Below, piece by piece: positions 34,980 through 44,203 of a DNA stretch of 64,000 nt. The stretch covers positions 62,001 through 126,000 of the forward strand of contig NZ_JAGGOK010000029.1 of assembly GCF_018614615.1 (NCBI RefSeq), written 5' to 3'. Source of the DNA: Streptomyces sp. ISL-100. GTDB taxonomy: Bacteria > Actinomycetota > Actinomycetes > Streptomycetales > Streptomycetaceae. The notes beneath the pieces are model-generated. The model searched no databases. It was not told the DNA's origin and saw only the letters and a list, made by a program, of their open reading frames with translations. The position numbers and the translations under genes are program-made. Numbering within the stretch: the first letter of the stretch is position 1; each line of letters starts with the position of its first letter.

Positions 34980-35588
34980 GTGAGTACTGAGAACTCCCGG
35001 GAGACGGCCCCCGGGTCCGCGGCCCTCAAGCCCCCGGCCGACGCCATAGCCCCGGTCAGGCACCCCGACGCACCCCCGCCCGGAGAGCTGCTCGGTGCGC
35101 ACTACGAGCACTGCTTCGGCTGCGGCGGGGGCCAGCCCCACGGGCTGCACCTCCAGGCACGCGCCGGCGACGGCGTGCGCGTCTCGGCCGAGTTCACGGT
35201 CAAGCCCGCCCACCAGGGCGCTCCCGGCCTCGCGCACGGCGGCGTACTGGCCACGGCACTCGACGAGACACTCGGCTCGCTGAACTGGCTGCTGCGGGTC
35301 ATCGCGGTGACCGGCCGGCTGGAGACCGATTTCGTACGTCCCGTGCCGGTGGACACCGTGCTGCACCTCGACGCCGAGGTGACCGCGGTGCACGGCCGCA
35401 AGATCTACTCCACGGCGACCGGCCGGATCGGCGGCCCCGACGGGCCCGTGGCCGTCCGCGCCGACGCCCTCTTCATCGAAGTCAAGGTCGACCACTTCAT
35501 CGAGAACGGACGCCCGGAGGAGATCCGGGCGGCGATGGCCGACCCCGATCAGGTCAGGCGCACCCGCGCCTTCGAGGTGAACCCGTGA
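34980..35588 (+). CDS. hotdog-fold thioesterase (PaaI/THEM4-like)
   Basis: Protein of 202 residues. A variable Pro-rich N terminus precedes a hotdog domain (~45-165) with the segment GAPGLAHGGVLATALDETLG, where HGGV and the following Asp/Glu are typical of the PaaI/acyl-CoA thioesterase group. A CFGCG motif precedes it. Substrate unknown. GTG 34980 has only a weak AAGG site upstream. The stop overlaps the dut start (GTGA). Confidence 0.87.
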   Translation: MSTENSRETAPGSAALKPPADAIAPVRHPDAPPPGELLGAHYEHCFGCGGGQPHGLHLQARAGDGVRVSAEFTVKPAHQGAPGLAHGGVLATALDETLGSLNWLLRVIAVTGRLETDFVRPVPVDTVLHLDAEVTAVHGRKIYSTATGRIGGPDGPVAVRADALFIEVKVDHFIENGRPEEIRAAMADPDQVRRTRAFEVNP

Positions 35589-36100
35589 CCCGTAACCCTG
35601 TCGACGTGCTGATCCGCCGGATCGACCCCGACGTACCGCTCCCTTCGTACGGACATCCGGGCGACGCCGGAGTCGACCTGGTGACCACCGAAGCCGCCGA
35701 ACTCGCCCCGGGTGAGCGCGCGGTGCTCCCGACCGGGGTGTCTGTCGCGCTGCCTGACGGGTACGCGGCCTTCGTGCACCCGCGATCCGGTCTCGCCGCC
35801 CGCTGTGGAGTCGCCCTCGTGAATGCCCCGGGGACGGTGGATGCCGGGTACCGTGGGGAAATCAAGGTGATCGTGGTCAATCTCGACCCGCGCGAAAGCG
35901 TGCGGTTCGAGCGCTTCGACCGGATTGCCCAACTGGTCGTCCAGCAGGTCGAGAAGGTGCGCTTCCACGAGGTCGCGGAGCTTCCCGGCTCGGCGCGGGC
36001 CGAGGGGGGCTTCGGTTCCACCGGCGGTCATGCCGCCGTGGACGGCCGGGCGGGTGGGAATCGATACGCATCGGTCGTATCCGACCGGGAAGGACAGTGA
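35585..36100 (+). CDS. dut: dUTP diphosphatase
   Basis: Trimeric dUTPase of 171 residues with the five motifs in order: HPGDAGVDL, PRSGLAARCG, GTVDAGYRGEI, RIAQLVVQ and the C-terminal Gly-rich arm GGFGSTGG. It removes dUTP and supplies dUMP for thymidylate. A ~30-residue tail follows motif 5. GTG 35585 overlaps the thioesterase stop. The DUF3710 gene begins two bases after its stop. Confidence 0.95.
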   Translation: MTRNPVDVLIRRIDPDVPLPSYGHPGDAGVDLVTTEAAELAPGERAVLPTGVSVALPDGYAAFVHPRSGLAARCGVALVNAPGTVDAGYRGEIKVIVVNLDPRESVRFERFDRIAQLVVQQVEKVRFHEVAELPGSARAEGGFGSTGGHAAVDGRAGGNRYASVVSDREGQ

Positions 36101-36101
36101 C

Positions 36102-36875
36102 GTGTTCGGACGTCGCAAGAAGAGCGAATCCGCCGACGAAGTAGTGGCGGGCGAGGCCGAGCAGGTCGTCGACGACGTCGAGCCTGACGAGGCCGCGGAC
36201 GGCGACGGGTCGGTACGCAGGGTGAACCTGCCGCCGGCACCCCGCCCGGACGGTCCGTGGGACGTGTCCGAGGTGATGGAGCCCGGCGAGGGCCGGGTCG
36301 ACCTGGGCGGAATGTTCGTGCCCGGAGTCGAGGGCATGGAACTGCGGGTGGAGGTGGCGGGCGACGCGATCGTCGCGGCGACCGTCGTACTGCGCGACAG
36401 CGCCGTACAGCTCCAGGCCTTCGCGGCGCCCAAGAAGGAAGGCATCTGGGGCGAGGTCCGTGAGGAGATCGCGTCGGGCATCACCCAGCAGGGCGGTGTC
36501 ATCGACGAGATCGAGGGCCCGCTGGGCTGGGAGCTGCGGGCCCAGGTGCCCGTACAGCTGCCGGATGGTACGGGTGGCGTGCAGATGGTGCGCTTCGTCG
36601 GCGTCGATGGGCCGCGCTGGTTCCTGCGCGGAGTGATCTCCGGTCAGGGCGCGGTGCAGCCGGAGGCCGCGGGGGTGCTGGAGCACGTCTTCAAGGACAC
36701 CGTGGTCGTACGGGGCGAGGGGCCGATGGCGCCGCGTGACCCGATCGTGCTGAAGCTGCCGAACGATGCGCAGATGGTGCCCGAGGGCGTCCAGCAGGAG
36801 GAGCAGGAAGGCTCGCGCTTCTCCGGCGGGATGGGACAGCTGCAGCGTGGTCCGGAGACCACTGAGGTGCGCTGA
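36102..36875 (+). CDS. DUF3710 family protein
   Basis: Actinobacterial protein of 257 residues with no assigned function. A charged acidic N terminus (~1-45) is followed by a conserved beta-rich body containing ELRVEVAGDAIVAATVVLRD and GPRWFLRGVISG. Soluble, no signal peptide. GTG 36102 comes directly after dut; the thioesterase-dut-DUF3710 trio forms an operon closed by the hairpin at 36914. Confidence 0.88.
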   Translation: MFGRRKKSESADEVVAGEAEQVVDDVEPDEAADGDGSVRRVNLPPAPRPDGPWDVSEVMEPGEGRVDLGGMFVPGVEGMELRVEVAGDAIVAATVVLRDSAVQLQAFAAPKKEGIWGEVREEIASGITQQGGVIDEIEGPLGWELRAQVPVQLPDGTGGVQMVRFVGVDGPRWFLRGVISGQGAVQPEAAGVLEHVFKDTVVVRGEGPMAPRDPIVLKLPNDAQMVPEGVQQEEQEGSRFSGGMGQLQRGPETTEVR

Positions 36876-36913
36876 CCCAGAGCTGACTTGAATGAGTGAA
36901 CCGACGTGGCCGG

Positions 36914-36947
36914 TGGGCCGTACTCCCCGAGACGGGAGTGCGGCCCA
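36914..36947 (+). terminator. terminator after the dut operon
   Basis: 14-bp stem with one G-U pair (TGGGCCGTACTCCC / GGGAGTGCGGCCCA) and a 6-base loop. Confidence 0.85.
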
Positions 36948-37076
36948 TCGGCTTCTGGTCCGACTTCGTGCGCGGCACCGTACGGCGGCTGCCTCGGCCA
37001 AGGCCCGACCGTTGCGGGGCCGGGCGCGCGGTGACCATACTGGCGCCCGGCCGAACGACCGTACGGGGGAGCACGT

Positions 37077-37811
37077 ATGAGCGAGAGCACCACTGGCAGC
37101 ACCGGCACGGCCGTCGCCGAGAACGCCGGTGGCCGGCCCATGGTCGAGGTGACGGATCTGCACCGCTCCTACGGCACCGGAGCGGCCGCCGTCCACGCGC
37201 TGCGCGGCGTCTCCTTCAACGTGCCGCGCGGTGAGCTCATCGCACTCAAGGGCCGGTCGGGCTCCGGCAAGACGACCCTGCTCAACCTGGTCGGCGGCCT
37301 GGACACCGCCGACGAAGGCCGCATCGTGGTCGACGGCACCGAACTGGCGGGCCTCGGCGAGAACGGCCTGCTCGAACTGCGCCGCGACCGCATCGGCTTC
37401 ATCTTCCAGTCCTTCGGCCTGATCCCGATCCTCACCGCTGCCGAGAACGTCGGCGTACCGATGCGGCTGCGCAAGACCGACCCCAAGGTGCGCGAGGAGC
37501 GCGTCGAGCTGCTGCTCGGTCTCGTCGGCCTCGCCGACCAGGCCGCCCAGCGCCCCGGTGAGCTCTCCGGCGGCCAGCAGCAGCGTGTCGCCATCGCCCG
37601 CGCGCTCGCCAACAAGCCGGCGCTGCTGATCGCGGACGAGCCCACCGGCCAGCTCGACGCGGAGACCGGCCTCGCCGTGATGGAGCTGCTGCGCGCGGTC
37701 GTACGGAGCGAAGGCGTGACGGCACTGGTCGCCACGCACGACGCGCAGCTGCTGGACCTTGCCGACCGGGTCCTGGAACTCGGCGACGGTCATCTCATAG
37801 AGCACGTCTGA
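37077..37811 (+). CDS. ABC transporter ATP-binding protein (LolD/MacB type)
   Basis: ATPase of 244 residues. Walker A is GRSGSGKTT, Q-loop FIFQSFGLIPILTAAENV, signature LSGGQQQRVAIARAL, Walker B ALLIADEPTGQLD and H-loop VATHD. The sequence is of the MacB/FtsE group, which normally works with an FtsX-like permease. No permease gene is adjacent: the left neighbour is DUF3710 and the right is kdpD, so its membrane partner must be elsewhere. Confidence 0.92.
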   Translation: MSESTTGSTGTAVAENAGGRPMVEVTDLHRSYGTGAAAVHALRGVSFNVPRGELIALKGRSGSGKTTLLNLVGGLDTADEGRIVVDGTELAGLGENGLLELRRDRIGFIFQSFGLIPILTAAENVGVPMRLRKTDPKVREERVELLLGLVGLADQAAQRPGELSGGQQQRVAIARALANKPALLIADEPTGQLDAETGLAVMELLRAVVRSEGVTALVATHDAQLLDLADRVLELGDGHLIEHV

Positions 37812-37914
37812 AGGGCGCTGCGACGGCGTCGGCGGGCGTCAGAGTTGCGTCAATACGCACCTGAAGTCGGCCCCCGCGTCCGTTTTGCCTGGAGACAGCA
37901 CAGACAATGGGGCC

Positions 37915-40470
37915 ATGGGACGCGGCAAGCTTCGGATATACCTGGGTGCGGCGCCCGGTGTCGGCAAGACGTACGCCATGCTCTCCGAGGCCCACCGGCG
38001 CGTGGAACGCGGCACCGACTGCGTCGTCGCCTTCGTCGAGCACCACGACAGGCCGCGCACCGAAGTCATGCTGCGGGGACTTGAGCAGGTCCCGCGCCGC
38101 GAGATCGAATACCGCGGCTCCGTCTTCGCCGAGATGGACGTCGATACCACCCTCGAACGCCGTCCCGCCGTCGCCCTGGTCGACGAACTCGCCCACACCA
38201 ACGTCCCGGGATCGCGCAACGCCAAGCGCTGGCAGGACGTCGAAGAGCTGCTCCAGGCAGGCATCGACGTCATCTCGACCGTCAACATCCAGCACCTTGA
38301 GTCACTCGGCGACGTCGTCGAGTCGATAACCGGCGTACGACAGCGCGAGACCGTGCCGGACGAGGTCGTACGGCGCGCCGACCAGATCGAGCTCGTCGAC
38401 ATGTCGCCCCAGGCCCTGCGCCGCCGTATGGCCCACGGCAACATATACAAGCCGGACAAGCTCGACGCCGCGCTGTCCCACTACTTCCGGCCGGGCAACC
38501 TCACCGCGCTGCGCGAGCTGGCGCTGCTGTGGGTCGCGGACCGCGTCGACGAATACCTCCAGCAGTACCGCGGCGAGCACAACATCCGCTCCACCTGGCA
38601 GGCCCGCGAGCGCATCGTCGTGGGCCTCACCGGCGGACCCGAGGGCCGTACGCTCATCCGCCGCGCCTCGCGCATGGCGGCCAAGGGCTCCGGCAGCGAG
38701 ATCCTCGCCGTCTACATCGCCCGCAGCGACGGCCTGACCTCGGCCTCGCCCAAGGAACTCGCCGTACAGCGCACTCTCGTCGAGGACCTCGGCGGAACCT
38801 TTCACCACGTCATAGGCGACGACGTGCCCTCCGCGCTGCTGGAGTTCGCGCGCGGCGTCAACGCCACCCAGATCGTGCTCGGCTCAAGCCGCCGCCGGGC
38901 GTGGCAGTACATCTTCGGCCCCGGCGTCGGCGCCACCGTGGCCCGCGACTCCGGGCCCGACCTGGACGTACACATCGTCACGCACGACCACGTGGCCAAG
39001 GGCCGCGGCCTGCCCGTCGCCCGCGGCACCCGCCTGAGCCGCGCCCGGATCGTCTCCGGCTGGCTGGTCGGTGTCGCGGCGCCCGCGCTCCTCTCCCTGC
39101 TGCTCACCAGCCTGGAGGACGGTCCCGGGCTCGCCAACGACGTCCTGCTCTTCCTCTTCCTCACCGTGGGCGCGGCCCTGCTCGGCGGGCTGCTGCCCGC
39201 GCTCGCCTCGGCTGCCGTCGGCTCGCTCCTGCTGAACTACTACTTCACGCCGCCCACCCACACCCTCACGGTCAACGACCCCGAGAACCTCGTCGCCATC
39301 GTGATCTTCTTCGCGGTGGCCGTGTCGGTCGCCTCCGTCGTCGACCTGGCGGCCCGCCGCACCCACCAGGCCGCCCGGCTGCGCGCCGAGTCCGAGATCC
39401 TCTCCTTCCTCGCGGGCAGCGTCCTGCGCGGCGAGACGACCCTGGACGCCCTCCTGGAGCGGGTCCGCGAGACCTTCGCCATGGAGTCGGTGGCGCTGCT
39501 GGAGCGCGCGAGCGACGTCGACCCCTGGACCTGCGCCGGCAGCGTCGGCCCCAGGCCGCTCAGCCGGCCCGAGGACGCCGACGTGGACATGCCCGTCGGC
39601 GACCACATGGCGCTCGCGCTCTCCGGCCGCGTGCTGCCCGCCGAGGACCGCCGGGTGCTCGGCGCCTTCGCCGCCCAGGCAGCCGTCGTACTGGACAGGC
39701 AGCGCCTGGTGGGGGAGGCGGAGGGCGCGCGCAAGCTCGCCGAGGGCAACCGCATCCGCACCGCACTGCTCGCCGCCGTCAGCCACGATCTGCGTACGCC
39801 GCTGGCCGCCATCAAGGCCGCCGTATCCTCTCTGCGCTCCGACGACGTGGCCTGGTCGGACGCCGACGAGGCCGAACTGCTCGCGGCCATCGAGGACGGC
39901 GCCGACCGCCTCGACCACCTCGTCGGGAACCTGCTCGACATGTCCCGGCTGCAGACCGGCACCGTCACCCCGCTCATCCGCGAGACCGACCTCGACGAGG
40001 TGGTCCCGATGGCGCTGGTGGGCGTACCCGCGGAGAGTGTCGGGCTCGACATCCCCGAGACCCTGCCGATGGTGGCCGTCGACCGCGGGCTGCTGGAGCG
40101 CGCCGTCGCCAACATCGTCGAGAACGCCGTCAAGTACAGCCCCGGCGACACTCCCGTCTCCGTCGCCGCCAGCGCGCTCGGCGACCGCGTCGAGCTGCGC
40201 GTCGCGGACCGCGGGCCCGGCGTCCCGGACGACGAGAAGGACCGGATATTCGAACCGTTCCAGCGCTACGGCGACGCCCCGCGCGGCGCCGGAGTGGGCC
40301 TCGGCCTCGCCGTCGCCCGCGGCTTCGTCGAATCCATGGGCGGCACCCTGACCGCCGAGGACACGCCCGGGGGCGGCATGACGATGGTTCTCACCCTCAA
40401 GGTGGTCCCCGGCCATGCGCCGGTACGCCCGGATCCTGCCGCCCCGGTCACCTCGTGGCTCCCTTCATGA
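37915..40470 (+). CDS. kdpD: sensor histidine kinase KdpD
   Basis: Kinase of 851 residues. The N-terminal KdpD domain has the Walker A-like GAAPGVGKTYAML, and a USP-like domain follows (~235-370). A DUF4118 four-helix membrane region (~380-500), a GAF-like domain, HisKA with His in AAVSHDLRTPLAAIK and HATPase_c (NIVENAVKYS, GLGLAVARGF) complete it. It senses potassium limitation or osmotic stress. Start chosen at ATG 37915 just before the KdpD domain (a TTG ten codons upstream is possible). No kdpFABC operon is in the window. Confidence 0.93.
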   Translation: MGRGKLRIYLGAAPGVGKTYAMLSEAHRRVERGTDCVVAFVEHHDRPRTEVMLRGLEQVPRREIEYRGSVFAEMDVDTTLERRPAVALVDELAHTNVPGSRNAKRWQDVEELLQAGIDVISTVNIQHLESLGDVVESITGVRQRETVPDEVVRRADQIELVDMSPQALRRRMAHGNIYKPDKLDAALSHYFRPGNLTALRELALLWVADRVDEYLQQYRGEHNIRSTWQARERIVVGLTGGPEGRTLIRRASRMAAKGSGSEILAVYIARSDGLTSASPKELAVQRTLVEDLGGTFHHVIGDDVPSALLEFARGVNATQIVLGSSRRRAWQYIFGPGVGATVARDSGPDLDVHIVTHDHVAKGRGLPVARGTRLSRARIVSGWLVGVAAPALLSLLLTSLEDGPGLANDVLLFLFLTVGAALLGGLLPALASAAVGSLLLNYYFTPPTHTLTVNDPENLVAIVIFFAVAVSVASVVDLAARRTHQAARLRAESEILSFLAGSVLRGETTLDALLERVRETFAMESVALLERASDVDPWTCAGSVGPRPLSRPEDADVDMPVGDHMALALSGRVLPAEDRRVLGAFAAQAAVVLDRQRLVGEAEGARKLAEGNRIRTALLAAVSHDLRTPLAAIKAAVSSLRSDDVAWSDADEAELLAAIEDGADRLDHLVGNLLDMSRLQTGTVTPLIRETDLDEVVPMALVGVPAESVGLDIPETLPMVAVDRGLLERAVANIVENAVKYSPGDTPVSVAASALGDRVELRVADRGPGVPDDEKDRIFEPFQRYGDAPRGAGVGLGLAVARGFVESMGGTLTAEDTPGGGMTMVLTLKVVPGHAPVRPDPAAPVTSWLPS

Positions 40471-40519
40471 GGACGCCCGTCATTTCCTTCCGTACGTCCC
40501 GTAGAAAGGCAGGCACTCC

Positions 40520-41206
40520 ATGACCCGGGTGCTCGTGGTCGACGACGAGCCGCAGATCGTACGCGCCCTCGTGATCAATCTGAAGGCGCGCAAGTACGAG
40601 GTGGACGCGGCCCCCGACGGCGCGACCGCGCTCCAGCTCGCCGCCGCCCGCCACCCCGACGTGGTCGTCCTGGACCTCGGCCTGCCCGACATGGACGGCG
40701 TGGAGGTGATCAAGGGGCTGCGCGGCTGGACCCGCGTGCCGATCCTGGTGCTCTCCGCCCGCCACACCTCCGACGAGAAGGTCGAGGCGCTCGACGCCGG
40801 GGCCGACGACTACGTCACCAAGCCCTTCGGCATGGACGAGCTGCTGGCCAGGCTCCGCGCGGCGGTCCGCAGGGCCGAGCCGGCCGGCGCCGCCGAGGAC
40901 GACGTGCTCGTCGACGCGGGCGGCGACTTCACCGTCGACCTGGCCGCCAAGAAGGTGCACCGCGAGGGGAGGGACGTACGGCTGACGCCCACCGAGTGGC
41001 ACCTCCTGGAGGTGCTCGTACGGAACACGGGCCGCCTGGTCAGCCAGAAGCAGCTCCTCCAGGAGGTCTGGGGCCCTTCGTACGGCACCGAGACCAACTA
41101 CCTGCGGGTCTACATGGCGCAGCTGCGGCGCAAGCTGGAGGCGGACCCCTCGCACCCCAGGCACTTCGTGACCGAACCCGGGATGGGATACCGCTTCGAG
41201 CGGTAG
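40520..41206 (+). CDS. kdpE: response regulator KdpE (OmpR family)
   Basis: Response regulator of 228 residues. The receiver domain (MTRVLVVDDEPQIVRAL) has the phospho-acceptor Asp in VVVLDLGLPD and Lys in YVTKPFGM. The winged helix (~130-225) ends TEPGMGYRFER. It is the partner of KdpD 49 bases upstream and normally activates the high-affinity potassium ATPase genes. The KimA-like and TrkA genes 2-5 kb away are additional candidate members of the same potassium network. Confidence 0.93.
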   Translation: MTRVLVVDDEPQIVRALVINLKARKYEVDAAPDGATALQLAAARHPDVVVLDLGLPDMDGVEVIKGLRGWTRVPILVLSARHTSDEKVEALDAGADDYVTKPFGMDELLARLRAAVRRAEPAGAAEDDVLVDAGGDFTVDLAAKKVHREGRDVRLTPTEWHLLEVLVRNTGRLVSQKQLLQEVWGPSYGTETNYLRVYMAQLRRKLEADPSHPRHFVTEPGMGYRFER

Positions 41207-41279
41207 CGGTGGTGGTGGCGCCGGCGGTGGTCAGGTCCGGGGTGATCCAGGCGGGCCCGCTCCCCGGTACGCTTCGTGT

Positions 41280-41678
41280 ATGAGTGCCGTACCACGTTCG
41301 GAGAAGCCTGCCGGCCGGTTCCGCCGGATGCTCGACCGGCTGTCCACCTCGCAGGAGGACCTGCATTCCGCGGAGCTGCAGGAGGACGCGCAGGCCGCGG
41401 GGTGCTCACGCATCTGCGACTGCGACGACCGCCAGGTGGTGAAGGTGACTGGTACCTTGCGCACGGTCACCCTGCGTCCGCGGGCCGGTGTGCCCGCCCT
41501 GGAGGCGGAGCTGTTCGACGGCACCGCACCCCTGGACGTGGTGTGGCTGGGCCGCCGTTCCATCGTGGGCATAGAACCGGGCCGCAGGCTGATCGCCTCG
41601 GGCCGGATCTCCATGAGCCACGGCCGCCGGGTGCTTTTCAATCCCAAATACGAGCTCCGACCGCTCGGACAGGAGTAG
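41280..41678 (+). CDS. OB-fold nucleic-acid-binding protein
   Basis: Protein of 132 residues with a predicted OB fold (~45-130), including VVKVTGTLRTVTLRP and SGRISMSHGRRVLFNPKYEL. A Cys cluster (AGCSRICDCDD) lies just before it. Actinobacterial members are annotated as OB-fold/tRNA-anticodon-like proteins. Function unknown. Three bases separate it from the DUF3159 gene, which it regularly accompanies. Confidence 0.85.
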   Translation: MSAVPRSEKPAGRFRRMLDRLSTSQEDLHSAELQEDAQAAGCSRICDCDDRQVVKVTGTLRTVTLRPRAGVPALEAELFDGTAPLDVVWLGRRSIVGIEPGRRLIASGRISMSHGRRVLFNPKYELRPLGQE

Positions 41679-41681
41679 CCG

Positions 41682-42470
41682 GTGACGTCTCTCGACAAGC
41701 CGACCGCGACGGATCACGACAGCAGCGAAGAACGGCCCGAAGCCGGGGAAGCCGAAATCGGGGCCGCCCAGGACGCGAAGGCCGTCACCGAGGCGGCCCT
41801 CTTCGAGGCCTTCGGCGGCCTCAGGGGCATGGTGGAGACCGTCCTGCCCGGTCTGCTGTTCGTGACCATCTTCACGATCAAGAAGGACCTGCACGTCTCC
41901 GCCATCGCCGCCCTCGCGGTGTCCTTGCTGCTCGTCGCCGTACGGCTGATTCGCCGGGACACCGTCAAGCACGCCTTCAGCGGCGTCTTCGGAGTCGCCT
42001 TCGGTGTCGTCTTCGCGATGATGACCGGCAACGCCAAGGACTTCTATCTGCCGGGCATGATCTACACCCTGGGTCTCGCCCTCGCGTACATCGTGACCAC
42101 GCTCGCGGGCGTTCCGCTGATCGGTCTGATCCTCGGCCCGATCTTCAAGGAGAACCTCTCCTGGCGGACACGGAACCCGGGACGCAAGAAGGCGTACGCC
42201 AAGGCCAGCTGGGCCTGGGGCCTGATCCTGCTCGCCAAGTGCGCGATCCTCTTCCCGCTGTACTGGTGGGCCGACACCGCCCAGCTCGGCTGGGTCCTTG
42301 TCACGCTGAAGATCCCGCCGTTCCTGCTCGCGGTCTATCTGACGTGGGTCTTCCTGGCGAAGGCTCCGCCGCCCATCGACGTGTTCGCGGAGATGGAGGC
42401 GCAGGAGAAGGCCGAGAAGGAGCGCAAGGCGGCCGCCGCTGCCGCCGCTGCGGCGCAGCGCGAGGCCTGA
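41682..42470 (+). CDS. DUF3159 family membrane protein
   Basis: Protein of 262 residues. A ~45-residue acidic cytoplasmic N terminus is followed by about six transmembrane helices (~50-230) and an Ala/Lys/Glu-rich C-terminal tail. Conserved in actinobacteria, no known function. GTG 41682. A terminator follows at 42488. Confidence 0.88.
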   Translation: MTSLDKPTATDHDSSEERPEAGEAEIGAAQDAKAVTEAALFEAFGGLRGMVETVLPGLLFVTIFTIKKDLHVSAIAALAVSLLLVAVRLIRRDTVKHAFSGVFGVAFGVVFAMMTGNAKDFYLPGMIYTLGLALAYIVTTLAGVPLIGLILGPIFKENLSWRTRNPGRKKAYAKASWAWGLILLAKCAILFPLYWWADTAQLGWVLVTLKIPPFLLAVYLTWVFLAKAPPPIDVFAEMEAQEKAEKERKAAAAAAAAAQREA

Positions 42471-42487
42471 TGTCCCGTACGCATGTG

Positions 42488-42524
42488 AGTGGGGCCCGGA
42501 AGCGTCATGGTTCCGGGCCCCACT
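42488..42524. terminator. bidirectional terminator between DUF3159 gene and trkA pair
   Basis: 14-bp perfect stem AGTGGGGCCCGGAA / TTCCGGGCCCCACT with a 9-base loop in a convergent 76-bp gap. Confidence 0.88.
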
Positions 42525-42546
42525 TGCGCAGCCGTACGTACCGCCG

Positions 42547-43224
42547 TCAGCTCGCCGCGTCTTCCCTGCGGACCGACAGCAGGTCCTCCAGCTGCTCCTC
42601 GCGCGCCTGAGCGGCCACGAACAGCAGCTCGTCGCCCGCCTCCAGGGTCTCCTCCTGGCCGGGAGTGAGCACGCGCGAACCGCGGATGATCGTGACCAGC
42701 GAGGTGTCCTCGGGCCATGCCACATCGCTGACCTGCGTGCCGGCCAGCGCCGACTCCGGCGGAAGCGTCAGCTCGACGAGGTTGGCGTCGCCGTGGCTGA
42801 AGCGGAGCAGCCGTACGAGATCGCCCACGCTCACCGCCTCCTCGACCAGCGCCGACATCAGACGCGGTGTGGAGACCGCGACATCGACGCCCCAGGCCTC
42901 TGTGAACAGCCACTCGTTCTTGGGGTTGTTGACGCGGGCGACGACCCGCGGCACGCCGTACTCGGTCTTCGCGAGCAGCGAGACGACCAGGTTGACCTTG
43001 TCGTCACCGGTCGCCGCGATCACCACGTTGCAGCGCTGGAGCGCCGCCTCGTCGAGCGAGGTGATCTCGCAGGCGTCGGCCAGCAGCCACTCGGCGAGCG
43101 GCACGCGCTCCACCGAGATGGCGGTCGGCGCCTTGTCGATGAGAAGGACCTCGTGTCCGTTCTCCAGCAGCTCGCCCGCGATGGAACGTCCCACCGCGCC
43201 GGCGCCGGCAATAGCGACCCTCAT
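42547..43224 (-). CDS. TrkA/KtrA family potassium transport regulatory protein (distal gene)
   Basis: RCK protein of 225 residues. An N-terminal Rossmann NAD/nucleotide-binding fold starts MRVAIAGAGAVGRSIAGELL, with an acidic residue at the end of beta-2 (LIDKA). A TrkA_C ligand domain follows (~135-215). It gates a potassium channel or transporter in response to nucleotides, probably as a hetero- or homo-oligomer with the upstream paralogue. ATG 43224 overlaps the upstream stop (ATGA). Confidence 0.92.
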   Translation of the reverse strand: MRVAIAGAGAVGRSIAGELLENGHEVLLIDKAPTAISVERVPLAEWLLADACEITSLDEAALQRCNVVIAATGDDKVNLVVSLLAKTEYGVPRVVARVNNPKNEWLFTEAWGVDVAVSTPRLMSALVEEAVSVGDLVRLLRFSHGDANLVELTLPPESALAGTQVSDVAWPEDTSLVTIIRGSRVLTPGQEETLEAGDELLFVAAQAREEQLEDLLSVRREDAAS

Positions 43225-43892
43225 GCGTGACCGCCTTCCTCGGGACCCTGCGCGCAGGCCGCCTCGACCTTCGCGATCTCGTCCGTACGCATCATCACGT
43301 GGATGAGGTCGCCCTCCTGGAGCACCGTCTGGGAAGTCGGCAGTACGGCCTCGCCCAGCCGGGTGAGGAAGGCGACGCGTACGCCCGTCTCCTCCTGAAG
43401 CTGGCTGATCTTGTGGCCGATCCAGGCGGGAGAGGTGTGCACCTCGGCGAGCTGCACACCGCCGCTCGGGTCGCGCCACAGCGGCTCGGCCCCGGAGGGC
43501 AGCAGCCGGCGCATCATCTGGTCGGCGGTCCAGCGGACCGTGGCGACGGTCGGGATGCCCAGACGCTGGTAGACCTCGGCGCGGCGCGGGTCGTAGATAC
43601 GGGCCGCGACGTTCTCGATGGCGAACATCTCGCGGGCCACCCGGGCCGCGATGATGTTCGAGTTGTCGCCGCTGCTCACCGCCGCGAACGCGCCGGCGTC
43701 CTCGATGCCCGCCTCGCGGAGGGTGTCCTGGTCGAAGCCGACCCCGGTGACCCTGCGGCCACCGAAACCGGACCCCAGGCGGCGGAAGGCCGTGGGGTCC
43801 TGGTCGATGACCGCGACCGTATGCCCCTGTTGCTCAAGGTTCTGCGCGAGAGCGGCTCCCACGCGCCCGCAGCCCATGATGACGACGTGCAT
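43221..43892 (-). CDS. TrkA/KtrA family potassium transport regulatory protein (proximal gene)
   Basis: RCK protein of 223 residues. MHVVIMGCGRVGAALAQNLE forms the nucleotide-binding loop, with VIDQDP at the end of beta-2. The RCK_C domain (~135-215) is of the class that can bind c-di-AMP in other actinobacteria; binding here is inference. It is divergent from the KimA-like permease (312-bp gap, 43893-44203), in which I see no further gene. Confidence 0.92.
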   Translation of the reverse strand: MHVVIMGCGRVGAALAQNLEQQGHTVAVIDQDPTAFRRLGSGFGGRRVTGVGFDQDTLREAGIEDAGAFAAVSSGDNSNIIAARVAREMFAIENVAARIYDPRRAEVYQRLGIPTVATVRWTADQMMRRLLPSGAEPLWRDPSGGVQLAEVHTSPAWIGHKISQLQEETGVRVAFLTRLGEAVLPTSQTVLQEGDLIHVMMRTDEIAKVEAACAQGPEEGGHA

Positions 43893-44203
43893 CGTCCCGT
43901 TACCCCGCACTCCTGGTCGCCCCGCTGACCCGCACAAACACCCTGCTCACATCTTCCTTCTCGGCTCACCGGGGGAGGCGCGGGCACCAGTGCCCGGTAC
44001 TGCCTCGCCCCTGTCTTCGTCCACCGTAGCGGCAACGCCGAACGCGCCATCGATCACCTCAGGCATCTCCGGGTTCATTCAGGGGTGCGCGAGGTGGTTC
44101 GCGGGTGGTTCACGTGGCGGACTTGTGGCGGACCGGGAAGTTTCCGCAGCCAAGAGGGGTGGTGGGTGGGCGGTGTCCTTTTCGAACGCTTACGATCCTC
44201 TGC

